From: Oleiphilus messinensis
GTDB lineage: Bacteria > Pseudomonadota > Gammaproteobacteria > Pseudomonadales > Oleiphilaceae
Length of the DNA: 64,000 bases
Direction: 5' to 3'
NCBI RefSeq assembly: GCF_002162375.1
Contig: NZ_CP021425.1
Coordinates: 6,265,276 to 6,329,275 of the forward strand
Part shown: in pieces, positions 19,591 through 28,166 of the stretch
How the letters are laid out: each line of letters opens with the position of its first letter
Numbering within the stretch: position 1 is the first letter of the stretch
The notes under the pieces: model-generated
Database searches by the model: none
What the model was told of the DNA's origin: nothing
What the model saw: only the letters and a program-made list of their open reading frames with translations
Position numbers and translations under genes: made by a program

Positions 19591-20554
19591 AGCCAAGTTC
19601 CTGCAAAACTTCACCGGCTACGGAATATATAATCTTCAGCTCTTCACTTGAAAAAGCTTCCCGCCATTTATCAGCACTGCCGTCATTGATCTGGGTACAA
19701 ATATGCTGTTGAAAATCGGGAGCAGTCGGATCAATATCCAAAAAAGAGGCGATACTATTGAAAACATTTTCTGGATCAGCCACAACATCTTCATAACGAA
19801 TCTGCATGATTTGTTCAGCAGGTATCCGGCTGGCAAAAGCTGATTTCACAGAAACCTGCCACTGTTTAGCGCAAACACCAACCAAAGGTAACACATCCAT
19901 ATCTGATGCTAATTCTGGCCAAACTGGTCCCCAGCTCATTGTGTGCCCACGCCCACTCACAGCGCCTTTAATTCGGTTAAGTCCATATTCTAGTGCCATT
20001 TTTGGTAGACGTGACAAGGGAATAGTTCCTGCTTTTTTCATCAAGTAGCCCGCCTCTGGTTTCGCCTGCCAACGGATCAGCGCCGAAGCGACAACCGCCC
20101 GTCCATCCCGAACAATATGAACTATTTTGGCATCAGGGAGTACTGCATGGACAAAATCAATACGCATAACATTGGCCGCTGTTTTTTCTATCAGCCTTTT
20201 TTTCCCAGTGCTAGCCAAAATGCGAGCAAGTTCACTACGAATATATTGCGCATTTTCAGGGGTAAAATGCACCTGAGCATCGAGCATGTCGTGTTTAATA
20301 TTACTGATGCCATAGTGCCAAAGCCCATTCATTTCATACGGAACGAGCCCCAAATCCGGATGCCTCGATAGTGCATCCCGCATCATTGTTGTGCCGGAAC
20401 GAGCAGCTCCGACAATTATTACCGGATTAGAAAGATTAGAGCCGATTGCCTTACCCTCAGTGAATTTCCCTTTATTTTGAAGCACTAAAACACAAAAATT
20501 GCGCTCGCTGAGTATGGCCCATAAAAGAAATTTTCGCCAACTGGGCGAAGTCAA
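19580..20554 (-). CDS. Sulfotransferase, fourth of four
   Basis: The protein of up to 324 residues has VIIVGAARSGTTMMRD near residue 45 (canonical RSGTT PAPS loop), IVHIVRDGRAVVASAL near 145 and IRYEDVVADPENVF near 268. It is probably the first gene of the long minus-strand operon. The start is unclear: the open frame begins at a TTG (20554), a GTG lies at 20485 and no ATG precedes the PAPS loop, so a non-ATG start seems unavoidable. Neither candidate has a strong ribosome-binding site. Confidence 0.87.
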   Translation of the reverse strand: MTSPSWRKFLLWAILSERNFCVLVLQNKGKFTEGKAIGSNLSNPVIIVGAARSGTTMMRDALSRHPDLGLVPYEMNGLWHYGISNIKHDMLDAQVHFTPENAQYIRSELARILASTGKKRLIEKTAANVMRIDFVHAVLPDAKIVHIVRDGRAVVASALIRWQAKPEAGYLMKKAGTIPLSRLPKMALEYGLNRIKGAVSGRGHTMSWGPVWPELASDMDVLPLVGVCAKQWQVSVKSAFASRIPAEQIMQIRYEDVVADPENVFNSIASFLDIDPTAPDFQQHICTQINDGSADKWREAFSSEELKIIYSVAGEVLQELGYVS

Positions 20555-20927
20555 AATGCACTACACGCAAAAGACTGGCCCAGTTTTCCCTAGACAAAAA
20601 ATGTCAGTCAGGTGTCAAAAAGTGTGAGAAATTGATTCGCGTCTTAAACTCGGTGTGACTTCCTCAGCATTCGTTTTCTGAACAGGCCGAGCAGAATCTG
20701 AGTATCTGCCAACCTGTAAAAGACATCTACTTTCAAAACTTGAACAGAATTCCAATCCTCACCGTGATCCTTTCCACGAAATGGCTATGTATTCAAGCTG
20801 ATATCGCGATACTGGAGCAATACTTGCGATTGTTTTGGAAAGTCCCACGAGACAAACAAATGAGAACGAAGAAAGCCGCGGCTTTCAGAAAACTAGACTT
20901 CTGAATCAGAATCTTAAGGAATCAACA
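20555..20927. other. 373-bp gene-free gap between divergent units
   Basis: The gap separates the minus-strand sulfotransferase operon from a small plus-strand gene. I see no supportable gene in it. It holds the perfect 16-bp palindrome GAAAGCCGCGGCTTTC at 20871-20886, 41 bp before the start of the small gene, which could be an operator or a short RNA hairpin. Promoters for both directions probably lie here, but I could not settle on convincing -35/-10 pairs. Confidence 0.5.
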
Positions 20928-21047
20928 ATGAACAATATTATTAAATCAGTTTATAACTTGACCTATTACCTTATGGAAAAACTTTCCTTGATAGGCGCAT
21001 TTGTACTCGCCCTATATATCTGTAATCCAGGCGGCATACTCGGTTGA
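20928..21047 (+). CDS. 39-residue single-span membrane peptide
   Basis: The ATG at 20928 is preceded by AAGGA at 20916-20920 with 7-nt spacing, a good ribosome-binding site. The 39 residues start MNNIIKSVYNL and contain one hydrophobic span (LSLIGAFVLALYI) followed by CNPGGILG. This charge and span layout is typical of small inner-membrane proteins. I do not recognise the family. It stands alone between the sulfated-glycan operon and a convergent amidohydrolase gene. A longer frame opens at 20835 but lacks a good start signal. Confidence 0.55.
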   Translation: MNNIIKSVYNLTYYLMEKLSLIGAFVLALYICNPGGILG

Positions 21048-21103
21048 TTACCTAAGAAGCCTACACTCCCAGAAGCATGCCACATGGGTAGATGTTAATA
21101 TTG

Positions 21104-22567
21104 TTAGTACATGGACAGGTCAGGCAGATTTCGCGTGACCACGGCTCCCCGAGAAATCACCGTTTGAATTTGCTGAAGCGCATCAATATTTTCGCTGGGC
21201 ATGCCCTTGATCAATAGCAGATCAGCAGGCGCATCCACCAACACTTTTCCGAGGTGGGCCTGGCCGGTCCAGTCAGACAGAACCTGCCCGGGTAAACTGG
21301 TTGCTGCTTGCAGGGCTTCAGCCGGAGTGTAGCCACACTGGGTGACAAGCAGTTTCAATTCGAAATAGGCTGAACTGCCTGCCGGTGCACCGAACAGTGG
21401 AGAATCCGTTCCCATTAACACCGGCACACCAGCCCTACGCATTCGCTCACACCCCCGGTATGACTGATTGCGGTTATTGGCGATATGGTCTGCGTATTCC
21501 GCCATCGCCGATGTGATCGCCTCTGGAGCGGTAAACGATTCAACGATCATCTGATCCATTACTCTGGCATCGTGTGCTGTAACCGGGTTAAGACCCTTTT
21601 TTACCGCCGCAATATTATCGAAAACCCGTAATGTACTGACCACCGGCGTTTCGCTCCTGGCAAGCTCCGCCAAAGTTTCAGCTTGTAATTCCGATTGGTT
21701 CACGCTGTGCGCAATAACGTCGACACCGGCATTCAACGCCGTTCTTAAATTCGCATCCGAACCGATATGGGCTGCAACCGGTAAGTGTTGCCGATGGGCT
21801 GCAGCAACTATCCGCTTGGCACTTTCGGCACTGAGCATGGGTGAATCAAGGGGAATACTGTCCACCATGATTTTTACCAGCGTGCTTCCGGACTCCAGAC
21901 GATCTTGAATCAGGACATCCATATCCGATTCATCGTTTACTTCATCCACCATCAATGCCTTTATCAATGAATTCATCGGCCAGGCCAGAGATTCATCAAT
22001 AAGTGGTCCCGGATGGCTTTGTTCTGCCGTAATCTGACGACCTGCATAAAACAAACGCGGCCCGGTGATCTCCCCAGTTGCAAGCTCACCGTTCAGTTTT
22101 TCCAGTAATTGCGGAATCCCGCCCAAATCCACAACTGAAGTGACGCCCATTGCCAAAAATGCAGACAATGTATACTCCGGCGTATAAAAAACCGGTTGCC
22201 ATGGCGGTGCCTCAGTGCCACCGACATGGACATGAAAGTCAATCAAACCCGGCATCAGGGTCATGCCACGGCCTTCAATTTTGACATCTGCGCTATGCTC
22301 AGGATCATGGTCGCGGATCGCCGCAATACGCCCGTCTTTGAGCAACACATCCCGATGGGTCAGCAGGGGATGAGCCGCGATCCCATCAAACACGGCAACA
22401 TCGGATATTAAAATATCAGCTTGCATGCCAGTTTCTGAAATCGGTTCCCGATCTGAAAGACTGACACAGCCAGAAAAAAAAATACTACAAATTACAGGTA
22501 TTACAGCTTGCTTAAGGGAAATATCCAAAATATTCAATTTCACTCTCCCGGCGTTATTATCTGGCAT
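21104..22567 (-). CDS. Amidohydrolase-family lipoprotein
   Basis: From the ATG at 22567 the protein has 487 residues. A signal sequence ends in the lipobox FFSGC, so it should be a lipoprotein. The body is an imidazolonepropionase/prolidase-like amidohydrolase: MPGLIDFHVHVGG near residue 108 gives the HxH metal pair, AAHIGSD and VIAHSVNQ supply later histidines and MGTDSPLFG the active-site Asp. It should hydrolyse an amide or peptide-like bond in the periplasm; the substrate is unknown. The frame opens at 22660, but that start would put 31 extra residues before the signal peptide. Confidence 0.85.
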   Translation of the reverse strand: MPDNNAGRVKLNILDISLKQAVIPVICSIFFSGCVSLSDREPISETGMQADILISDVAVFDGIAAHPLLTHRDVLLKDGRIAAIRDHDPEHSADVKIEGRGMTLMPGLIDFHVHVGGTEAPPWQPVFYTPEYTLSAFLAMGVTSVVDLGGIPQLLEKLNGELATGEITGPRLFYAGRQITAEQSHPGPLIDESLAWPMNSLIKALMVDEVNDESDMDVLIQDRLESGSTLVKIMVDSIPLDSPMLSAESAKRIVAAAHRQHLPVAAHIGSDANLRTALNAGVDVIAHSVNQSELQAETLAELARSETPVVSTLRVFDNIAAVKKGLNPVTAHDARVMDQMIVESFTAPEAITSAMAEYADHIANNRNQSYRGCERMRRAGVPVLMGTDSPLFGAPAGSSAYFELKLLVTQCGYTPAEALQAATSLPGQVLSDWTGQAHLGKVLVDAPADLLLIKGMPSENIDALQQIQTVISRGAVVTRNLPDLSMY

Positions 22568-22756
22568 CCAACAGTCCCTGGTGCCTTTTATCGTAATTAG
22601 AACAGGCGTGCATTTTAATAACAACGAGTAATATGTCTGTGCGAATGCCTGCATTTTCATTAATTTGTCACTGAAATTTAACTCAACGTTGGTGTTTTAC
22701 ACATAGATTGAAAGGTCATTCGAATCCATTGATCTTTAAAAGGAGTAATACATGAA

Positions 22757-23107
22757 GTGGTATTTGAAGATCACTACGGGTTCAGCGACAGTACCAGTCT
22801 GACACAAGTGGGCAACCTGACTATTGAGGAACGGGTTTACAAAGGCACGACCATCGATCTGGGCTCGTTCGACGCAGACGTCAGCTTGACCCTGTGGTAC
22901 AACGGTACGCCAAGTGGATCGCAAACGCCTGTAGTTGCAGAAATCTCATTTAAATATGAGGATTCGAATGCCAGTTACTCCCGAAAGGTCGTAAACCGGG
23001 CAAAAACGGCCTTCGAGGCAATACAAAACCTTACAACCTGGACTGACCCAAACTCCAAAACCAAAACCCGCTTTGTCTACGATTACGACACGAATTTCTG
23101 CGATTAA
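22757..23107 (+). CDS. Unrecognised 116-residue protein, start uncertain
   Basis: The frame begins at a GTG (22757) and encodes a strand-rich, soluble protein ending in YDYDTNFCD. I recognise no family. The local start signals conflict. AAAAGGAG (22738-22745) is ideally spaced from an ATG at 22752, but that ATG is in another frame and stops after 16 codons. So either the GTG is used with an 11-nt spacing, or the gene is a frameshifted or 5'-truncated remnant. It stands alone upstream of the desaturases. Confidence 0.45.
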   Translation: MVFEDHYGFSDSTSLTQVGNLTIEERVYKGTTIDLGSFDADVSLTLWYNGTPSGSQTPVVAEISFKYEDSNASYSRKVVNRAKTAFEAIQNLTTWTDPNSKTKTRFVYDYDTNFCD

Positions 23108-23255
23108 GCGCGCCATTGTGCAATGGGGAGCCTCTTGCCTGTTGAGGATCTCAACATCTTAAGCCATTAAACACCTCTGAAGCGCCCCTGAATTCAATCA
23201 AGGAAAGCGCAGAATGCTGGGCTACCGTTCTGACGCGACCAGATATAACACATAT

Positions 23256-23283
23256 TTGCACATATATTTATTTTGTGTAATAT
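23256..23283 (+). promoter_or_regulatory. Putative promoter of desaturase pair
   Basis: TTGCAC at 23256-23261 and TAATAT at 23278-23283 are 16 nt apart and lie about 40 nt before the ATG at 23323. The stretch is AT-rich, and the related octamers ACACATAT and GCACATAT flank the -35 box; they might be regulator contacts. Sequence-only prediction. Confidence 0.4.
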
Positions 23284-23322
23284 TAGAATGACTTGATCAG
23301 CATCGCCCACAGGACGCGTCTC

Positions 23323-24315
23323 ATGACCCAAACTCTATCATTGTCAGATTACCTCTCAAAAGACGAGATTAAAGCGTTTACCGCGCGATCGGATGTGATG
23401 GGATGGCTCGCAATCATAACGGCCTGGAGTGGGGTCGCACTTATTTTTTGGGCAATGGCGCTCGCCAGCCAGGGGCCGCTCTGGGTTGCGATTCCCGGTG
23501 TCGTGCTGGGCAGCATTTTACTCGCGGGCCGGCAATTGGCGCTCTCCATCATTGTGCACGATGCCGCCCATGGCACCTTGTTTAAAACACGGGCATTGAA
23601 CTATCGACTTACCGACTGGCTTTGTGCCCGCCCGCTCTGGAATGATTTGGCAAAATACCGGGTCTACCACCTTGTTCACCACACCCGTACCGGAACCGAA
23701 GATGATCCGGATTTGATTCTCAGGGCAGGCTACCCGACAACCCGGGCATCACTGACACGAAAATTTCTCCGTGACTTGAGTGGTATTGTCGGATTGAAAT
23801 ATATACTGGGGCGAATACTCATGGATGCGGGCGTGCTGAAGTGGACCGTAACCGGGGAAGTGGTTTGGTTGCCCCGTGATAAAACAGGCAAATTTGAGCA
23901 CATTAAACAGTTTTTAAAAAACAGTGCGCCCATGGTTTTAAGCAACCTGATCCTGTTCAGCGTATTGGCGCTGTCTGGACACGGGTGGTTGTACTTGTGC
24001 TGGGTAATTGCCCACTTGACCTTTTTTATGCTGTTCATGCGCATTCGGTCGATGGCCGAACATGGAGACTGTGAACGCAGCCTCGATATGTTTAAAAACA
24101 CACGCTCCATGCGAGCCGGTTGGCTGGTCCGCGCACTGGTTGCGCCAATTGGTGTCAATTATCACATGGAGCATCATTTATTGGCCTCGTGCCCTTATTT
24201 TCGCCTGAAAAAGCTACATAACCTGCTCCGCGCCCGGAATGCCGTTCCCGAGGCTGTCAGCTATGGGGAGGTCATAAAAATGATGTCCCGGCTCAATCCC
24301 CAAGGCCAGGTTTGA
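23323..24315 (+). CDS. Membrane fatty-acid desaturase, first of tandem pair
   Basis: The 330-residue protein carries the three histidine boxes of di-iron membrane desaturases: HDAAH near residue 79, HLVHH near 110 and HMEHH near 281. Hydrophobic segments surround them. It should introduce a double bond in (or hydroxylate) a fatty acyl chain at the inner membrane. The ATG at 23323 has AGGA 8 nt upstream; the frame extends to a TTG at 23293 without a good ribosome-binding site. The next gene is a close paralogue 33 bp downstream, so the pair is probably cotranscribed. Confidence 0.9.
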   Translation: MTQTLSLSDYLSKDEIKAFTARSDVMGWLAIITAWSGVALIFWAMALASQGPLWVAIPGVVLGSILLAGRQLALSIIVHDAAHGTLFKTRALNYRLTDWLCARPLWNDLAKYRVYHLVHHTRTGTEDDPDLILRAGYPTTRASLTRKFLRDLSGIVGLKYILGRILMDAGVLKWTVTGEVVWLPRDKTGKFEHIKQFLKNSAPMVLSNLILFSVLALSGHGWLYLCWVIAHLTFFMLFMRIRSMAEHGDCERSLDMFKNTRSMRAGWLVRALVAPIGVNYHMEHHLLASCPYFRLKKLHNLLRARNAVPEAVSYGEVIKMMSRLNPQGQV

Positions 24316-24348
24316 CCACTGGCGCAAAAGAATAGAGGTGGATTCCCA

Positions 24349-25341
24349 ATGTCTGATACCGATTCAACAGCAAAACGCCCTCGCATCACAACCATCCTGT
24401 CCAAGTCCGAAATTCAACGGCTTACGCAGAAATCAGATCTGATGGGAGGTTGGGCGATTGTCTCAACCTGGGGGGGTATCGCCCTGATCTTCGCGTTAAT
24501 CGCGTGGAGTTGGCAACAGTCTCTGATCGTCGCCATTTTAGGTACCTTGGCGGGCGTCGCACTCCTCGGCGGACGCCAATTGGCGCTGGCCATATTGACC
24601 CATGAAGCCTGCCATAAAACACTCTTTAACACCCAATGGGCAAATGATGTGCTTACAGACTGGCTATGTGGGCGCCCCATTGCACTGGATCTGCAAAAGT
24701 ATCGGGCCCACCATTTTATCCATCACACCCAGACCGGCACACCGGAAGATAGCGATATTTCCCTGATTGCCGGGCTGCCAACAACCCGCGCCTCACTGCG
24801 CCGCAAATTCACCCGTGATCTACTGGGCATAACCGGCGCCAAGTTTCTGCTCGGCAGAATCCTGATGGATGCCGGTATTCAAAAATGGACGGTAGCGGCG
24901 GATGTCACCTGGTTGCCACAAACCCATCGTCGTTGGTATCACCAACTGGGCACGTTTTGCAAAAACGCTTATCCGACCCTGCTGACCAATCTTGCATTGT
25001 ATTTCATGCTGGCCGCTGCTGGATTTGGTGAATTGTATTGGGCATGGATTGCGGCTTATTTAATCCCCTACCCTCTATTTATTCGCATCCGGGCCCTGGC
25101 GGAGCATGCGGTAACAGAACAAACTCCGGATGTATTTCGAAATACCCGAACTACCCGGGCAGGCTTACTGGCCCGGACATTTATCGCGCCGTTCAATGTT
25201 AATTTTCATATCGAACATCATGCCATGGCCTCAGTGCCCTACTTTCGTTTACCTGAATTCCACCGAATCCTCAGAGTCAGAAAAATCACACCGGAGCCAC
25301 CGAGTTATCGCACGGTGCTTAAACAGGTTTCTTCAGCGTAG
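24349..25341 (+). CDS. Membrane fatty-acid desaturase, second of tandem pair
   Basis: The 330-residue protein has HEACH, HFIHH and HIEHH in the same positions as its upstream neighbour. The two share long segments such as GRQLALA/S and the stretch around GRILMDAG, so a tandem duplication is likely. The first histidine box differs (HEACH against HDAAH), which might mean a different chain length or position. GAGGTGG lies about 12 nt before the ATG. Function: acyl-chain desaturation at the membrane. Confidence 0.9.
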   Translation: MSDTDSTAKRPRITTILSKSEIQRLTQKSDLMGGWAIVSTWGGIALIFALIAWSWQQSLIVAILGTLAGVALLGGRQLALAILTHEACHKTLFNTQWANDVLTDWLCGRPIALDLQKYRAHHFIHHTQTGTPEDSDISLIAGLPTTRASLRRKFTRDLLGITGAKFLLGRILMDAGIQKWTVAADVTWLPQTHRRWYHQLGTFCKNAYPTLLTNLALYFMLAAAGFGELYWAWIAAYLIPYPLFIRIRALAEHAVTEQTPDVFRNTRTTRAGLLARTFIAPFNVNFHIEHHAMASVPYFRLPEFHRILRVRKITPEPPSYRTVLKQVSSA

Positions 25342-25371
25342 TGTCGTTTTTTTCCTGGTTTTAAACGCGAT

Positions 25372-25401
25372 AAACTGTGATACGTTCCAAACTGTGGTAC
25401 G
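25372..25401 (+). repeat. 13-bp direct repeat pair upstream of the 25443 gene
   Basis: AAACTGTGATACG (25372-25384) and AAACTGTGGTACG (25389-25401) differ at one base and have a 17-bp period. They lie 42 bp before the start of the 230-residue protein, a position suited to regulator binding. No function is proven. Confidence 0.5.
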
Positions 25402-25442
25402 CTCTGTTAAGGCCAGCATTACATTAGCAGAAGGATATCCGC

Positions 25443-26135
25443 GTGGTAGGTCATCTCGTCATTGAAATTGATCAGAAGGCACACGAAAACCTCAAAGAAA
25501 TGGTTGATACCATTCGACAGTCTGATTCACCGAAATCCCATACAGGTACAATCGTACAAAAACTAATTACCGTAACGGAATACTTCAACGAATCTTATTT
25601 CTTATACCCGACTCGGGCCATCAAGGTATCCGAAAAAACCATCAAGATGATTGAGAAAGCAACACAAATCGGACTGGGTATTCAAACCACGCTCTTAAAA
25701 CGCTCCTTTGCCCGATTTTCAGAAGATGAACTCCATCATATCGCCAACTTTGCAGAAGTCCGCATGCCTGTGGCGGTCAACGGCCAGTATTACCTGTATA
25801 TTCCTGTCTCGGAGGCGTTATTACTGGAAGGCGAGAAACTGGTTGCTCAAATTCGAAGCAATGACTCAAGAGACGAGATTATCAAAGTACTCACTTCACT
25901 ATCCAATCAATCCCTGGCCGCGATTATTGATTACAACTTCGTGCAGGTTTTACGCGAGATGGGGGCTAAAAAGTTCTTTATCCGACTGGTTCAGTGGGCC
26001 AGTCAGATCTGGCTGACAATGAACGGTCGGGAAGTCAGGAAGCTTGCCAGCGCCTTAACCCCGGAGCAACTGCACCGCTACGCCGAAATCATTGAGGAAC
26101 GGGTGCAACGGCAATCCCGCCCTGAGTTCATTTGA
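25443..26135 (+). CDS. Unrecognised 230-residue soluble protein
   Basis: The GTG at 25443 has AAGGA 8 nt upstream. The protein is largely helical by composition, with no signal peptide or membrane span. It has a lysine- and glutamate-rich middle (IKVSEKTIKMIEKATQIG) and ends with a basic helix (RYAEIIEERVQRQSRPEFI). I recognise no family. Its end overlaps the convergent PurA-like gene by 8 bp, so it borders the NrtR/vWA/PurA-like system and could be a functional partner or only a neighbour. Confidence 0.65.
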   Translation: MVGHLVIEIDQKAHENLKEMVDTIRQSDSPKSHTGTIVQKLITVTEYFNESYFLYPTRAIKVSEKTIKMIEKATQIGLGIQTTLLKRSFARFSEDELHHIANFAEVRMPVAVNGQYYLYIPVSEALLLEGEKLVAQIRSNDSRDEIIKVLTSLSNQSLAAIIDYNFVQVLREMGAKKFFIRLVQWASQIWLTMNGREVRKLASALTPEQLHRYAEIIEERVQRQSRPEFI

Positions 26136-27300
26136 TACGTGGACTTTGTATTACACCCAGGGATTCAGAATACGGTGAAACATTACCCATCACCTCATCA
26201 AATGAAACCGTAAGCTCACCGAGTAATTTACCAATATCAAACTCTGGCAATTGATCCAGGCAACTGATGACGAGCCGATTTTGCACAGATGGCCACGGAT
26301 GATAATTGCGATCACAGTCCAGTGCGTAATTAAGCAGTGCTGAATCCAGTGCGCCACACCGAAATGCCCCCTGATAAAAATTGTGTTGATTGGCTTCATG
26401 CTCGTTATTGACCAAGACAACGTTGTTTTCCGAACTCATCGGGCCATTGCCATGGCGGGTTTGATAACAACGGGTCAGGTAATTTAGGGTGATCTGTTGC
26501 GCTTGTACCTGAAATTGTTCCAGGAACGAAAATGCATTTCTTGAGGTTGTGTAGCTTCGGGTAACATGAGGAAAGAAGCCATGGGACTGATCCAGCAATA
26601 CACCTTGACTGCCCTCGAAAACTAGCCGGTCAACGTCACAGACACATTGATCAAAACGCCGTACCTGAATCCACTGGGTCGCTTCCAGACAGACATCGAT
26701 ATATTGGTCGTCTTCATAACCGTTTAGTTCTGTCCGGTAGGCATCCTGTATTTTCGGCTCCAGTGCACTCACCCGCCTCTGATAATAATCGGCAATACCA
26801 TTCAGCTTTTGCTGTACCACCCAAGCGTACTGTAAATCCTGAGCAAACAACGGGACGCCATCATCATGGCGTTCAACGGTAGCACCGAAGCCCACCCCGC
26901 AGGAGCCGTGGGCATTCTGTTGCTCGAGTGCTCGATTGAACGCGATATCATAAGGCGTCGTTACCATGACCTGCGGATCCAGATACAACACCGGGTTGTA
27001 CTCTGTGAGCCGTTGCCGCTCCATCAACATTCCGGGTGGGAAAAATGTGGTTTGAGCAGTGTAATACGTCGGAACACCTCTAAATGTGCCTGAACCGAAG
27101 TGGCTGAATATATGGCGCTTACCCTCAAACCAGACCGTGTGCCCCACCTGATGACCACCGGAGAAGCGCACGACCAGACTGCGCTCGGGATTTTGAGCAC
27201 ACAAGTAATCCACCATCACCCCCTTGCCTGAATCGCCAAAACCTAAATCAATGACCATTTCGACCGCCTTGATCTGGTCCAAAACTACGCTACGCCTCAA
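26128..27300 (-). CDS. Divergent adenylosuccinate synthetase homologue
   Basis: The protein of up to 390 residues aligns by motif with PurA. DLGFGDSGKG stands for the GDEGKGK loop with the catalytic Asp kept. GGHQVGHTV stands for GGxNAGHTV with the catalytic His kept. FEGSQGVLLDQSHG and RHGNGP match EGAQGxxLDxxHG and TRVGxGPFPTE, and FRCGALDSALLNYA matches the RRCGWxD region. But the IMP-binding glycine loop is replaced by AHGSCGVGFGATVERH, and the C-terminus is short (housekeeping PurA has about 430 residues). It may ligate an amino acid to a nucleotide other than IMP. It starts at TTG 27300 overlapping the vWA stop, or at ATG 27258 behind AAGGCGG. Third gene of the operon. Confidence 0.8.
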   Translation of the reverse strand: MRRSVVLDQIKAVEMVIDLGFGDSGKGVMVDYLCAQNPERSLVVRFSGGHQVGHTVWFEGKRHIFSHFGSGTFRGVPTYYTAQTTFFPPGMLMERQRLTEYNPVLYLDPQVMVTTPYDIAFNRALEQQNAHGSCGVGFGATVERHDDGVPLFAQDLQYAWVVQQKLNGIADYYQRRVSALEPKIQDAYRTELNGYEDDQYIDVCLEATQWIQVRRFDQCVCDVDRLVFEGSQGVLLDQSHGFFPHVTRSYTTSRNAFSFLEQFQVQAQQITLNYLTRCYQTRHGNGPMSSENNVVLVNNEHEANQHNFYQGAFRCGALDSALLNYALDCDRNYHPWPSVQNRLVISCLDQLPEFDIGKLLGELTVSFDEVMGNVSPYSESLGVIQSPRIK

Positions 27301-28163
27301 AGGATGATCTCCTCACCATTCGGAGTTAACTTTTGATCAGTGGATTTAATGCAACGGTTTTGTGTTTCAAGATCCCGAATCACACACTCCGCTATGCGCT
27401 TCGCCACCGTCCGATAATCTTCAATTTCGATAAATTGCTGGCCTAGAAGATCTCGCCACCCGGCTTTGCGGTGCTCACTTTGGCTGGCCTGATTATGCAA
27501 AAGATGAAGGTGATAAACCTGATATTGTGCTTGCGCTTCCTGCAGAATTTCTGCAGTGGAGACAGTTCGCGCCTGATCTTCCGGCGTCAGTCGACGAATC
27601 ACATCACCCGGAATATCCCCGAGGCAGGGTTCATCGCCAATGGTAAAGACGTAACCTTTTTGTTGGCGCTTTTCGAAACAATCGATTGACGTGTGACGTG
27701 CTGCAAATAAATAGGCAAGATTATAGGACTCACCGTTATTACCGCCGCCGCCCTGTTCAAGATAAACCCGCGTTAACCAGCGATCCAGCAATTCTGCGGA
27801 GGACTCGAACTGCCCCACCTGCAGGGGGGCACGGTCATAGACAAAATCTCCCAAGCCAAGAAACAGAACCTGCGGGTGCTCAACACCGGCCTGGATCAGC
27901 GAGCCCATTAAATCCGGTAACGTATTTTTTACAATGTCTTCCGGCACAAAGCCCATACTACCTGTGACATCCAAACCGATGATGATCGCCAATGATTCAG
28001 GATGTTCCGTTGAATCCCTCGATTCACGGATCTGAATTCGTCGGGGATCCATTTCCGTATCCAGTTGGCGTGATTCAAAAATCTGCTTACGGGTTTTACT
28101 GGAATAGGACTTTCTGGTCCTGAGTGCGATGTACGCTTCATTCGTGTAGTGACCATTTCCCAT
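27297..28163 (-). CDS. von Willebrand factor A domain protein
   Basis: The 288-residue protein has a basic, Ser/Arg-rich N-terminus and then a vWA domain: IIIGLDVTGSMGFVP near residues 71-85 carries a DxTxS form of the DxSxS metal-ion-dependent adhesion site. GGGGNNGESYN and FTIGDEPCLGD supply later loops. It has no signal peptide, so it acts in the cytoplasm, perhaps as a metal-dependent scaffold. GGAGG is 8 nt before the ATG. It starts 3 bp after the coiled-coil gene and ends in overlap with the PurA-like gene, so all three are coupled. Confidence 0.85.
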   Translation of the reverse strand: MGNGHYTNEAYIALRTRKSYSSKTRKQIFESRQLDTEMDPRRIQIRESRDSTEHPESLAIIIGLDVTGSMGFVPEDIVKNTLPDLMGSLIQAGVEHPQVLFLGLGDFVYDRAPLQVGQFESSAELLDRWLTRVYLEQGGGGNNGESYNLAYLFAARHTSIDCFEKRQQKGYVFTIGDEPCLGDIPGDVIRRLTPEDQARTVSTAEILQEAQAQYQVYHLHLLHNQASQSEHRKAGWRDLLGQQFIEIEDYRTVAKRIAECVIRDLETQNRCIKSTDQKLTPNGEEIIL

Positions 28164-28166
28164 TGC

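Noticed and set aside
23113-23126. CCATTG-TG-CAATGG dyad after the 116-residue gene as a terminator
   Set aside because: The loop is only 2 nt and there is no T-run on either side.
23730-24158. 142-codon minus-strand open frame
   Set aside because: It is a shadow of the first desaturase, whose third histidine box lies near here.
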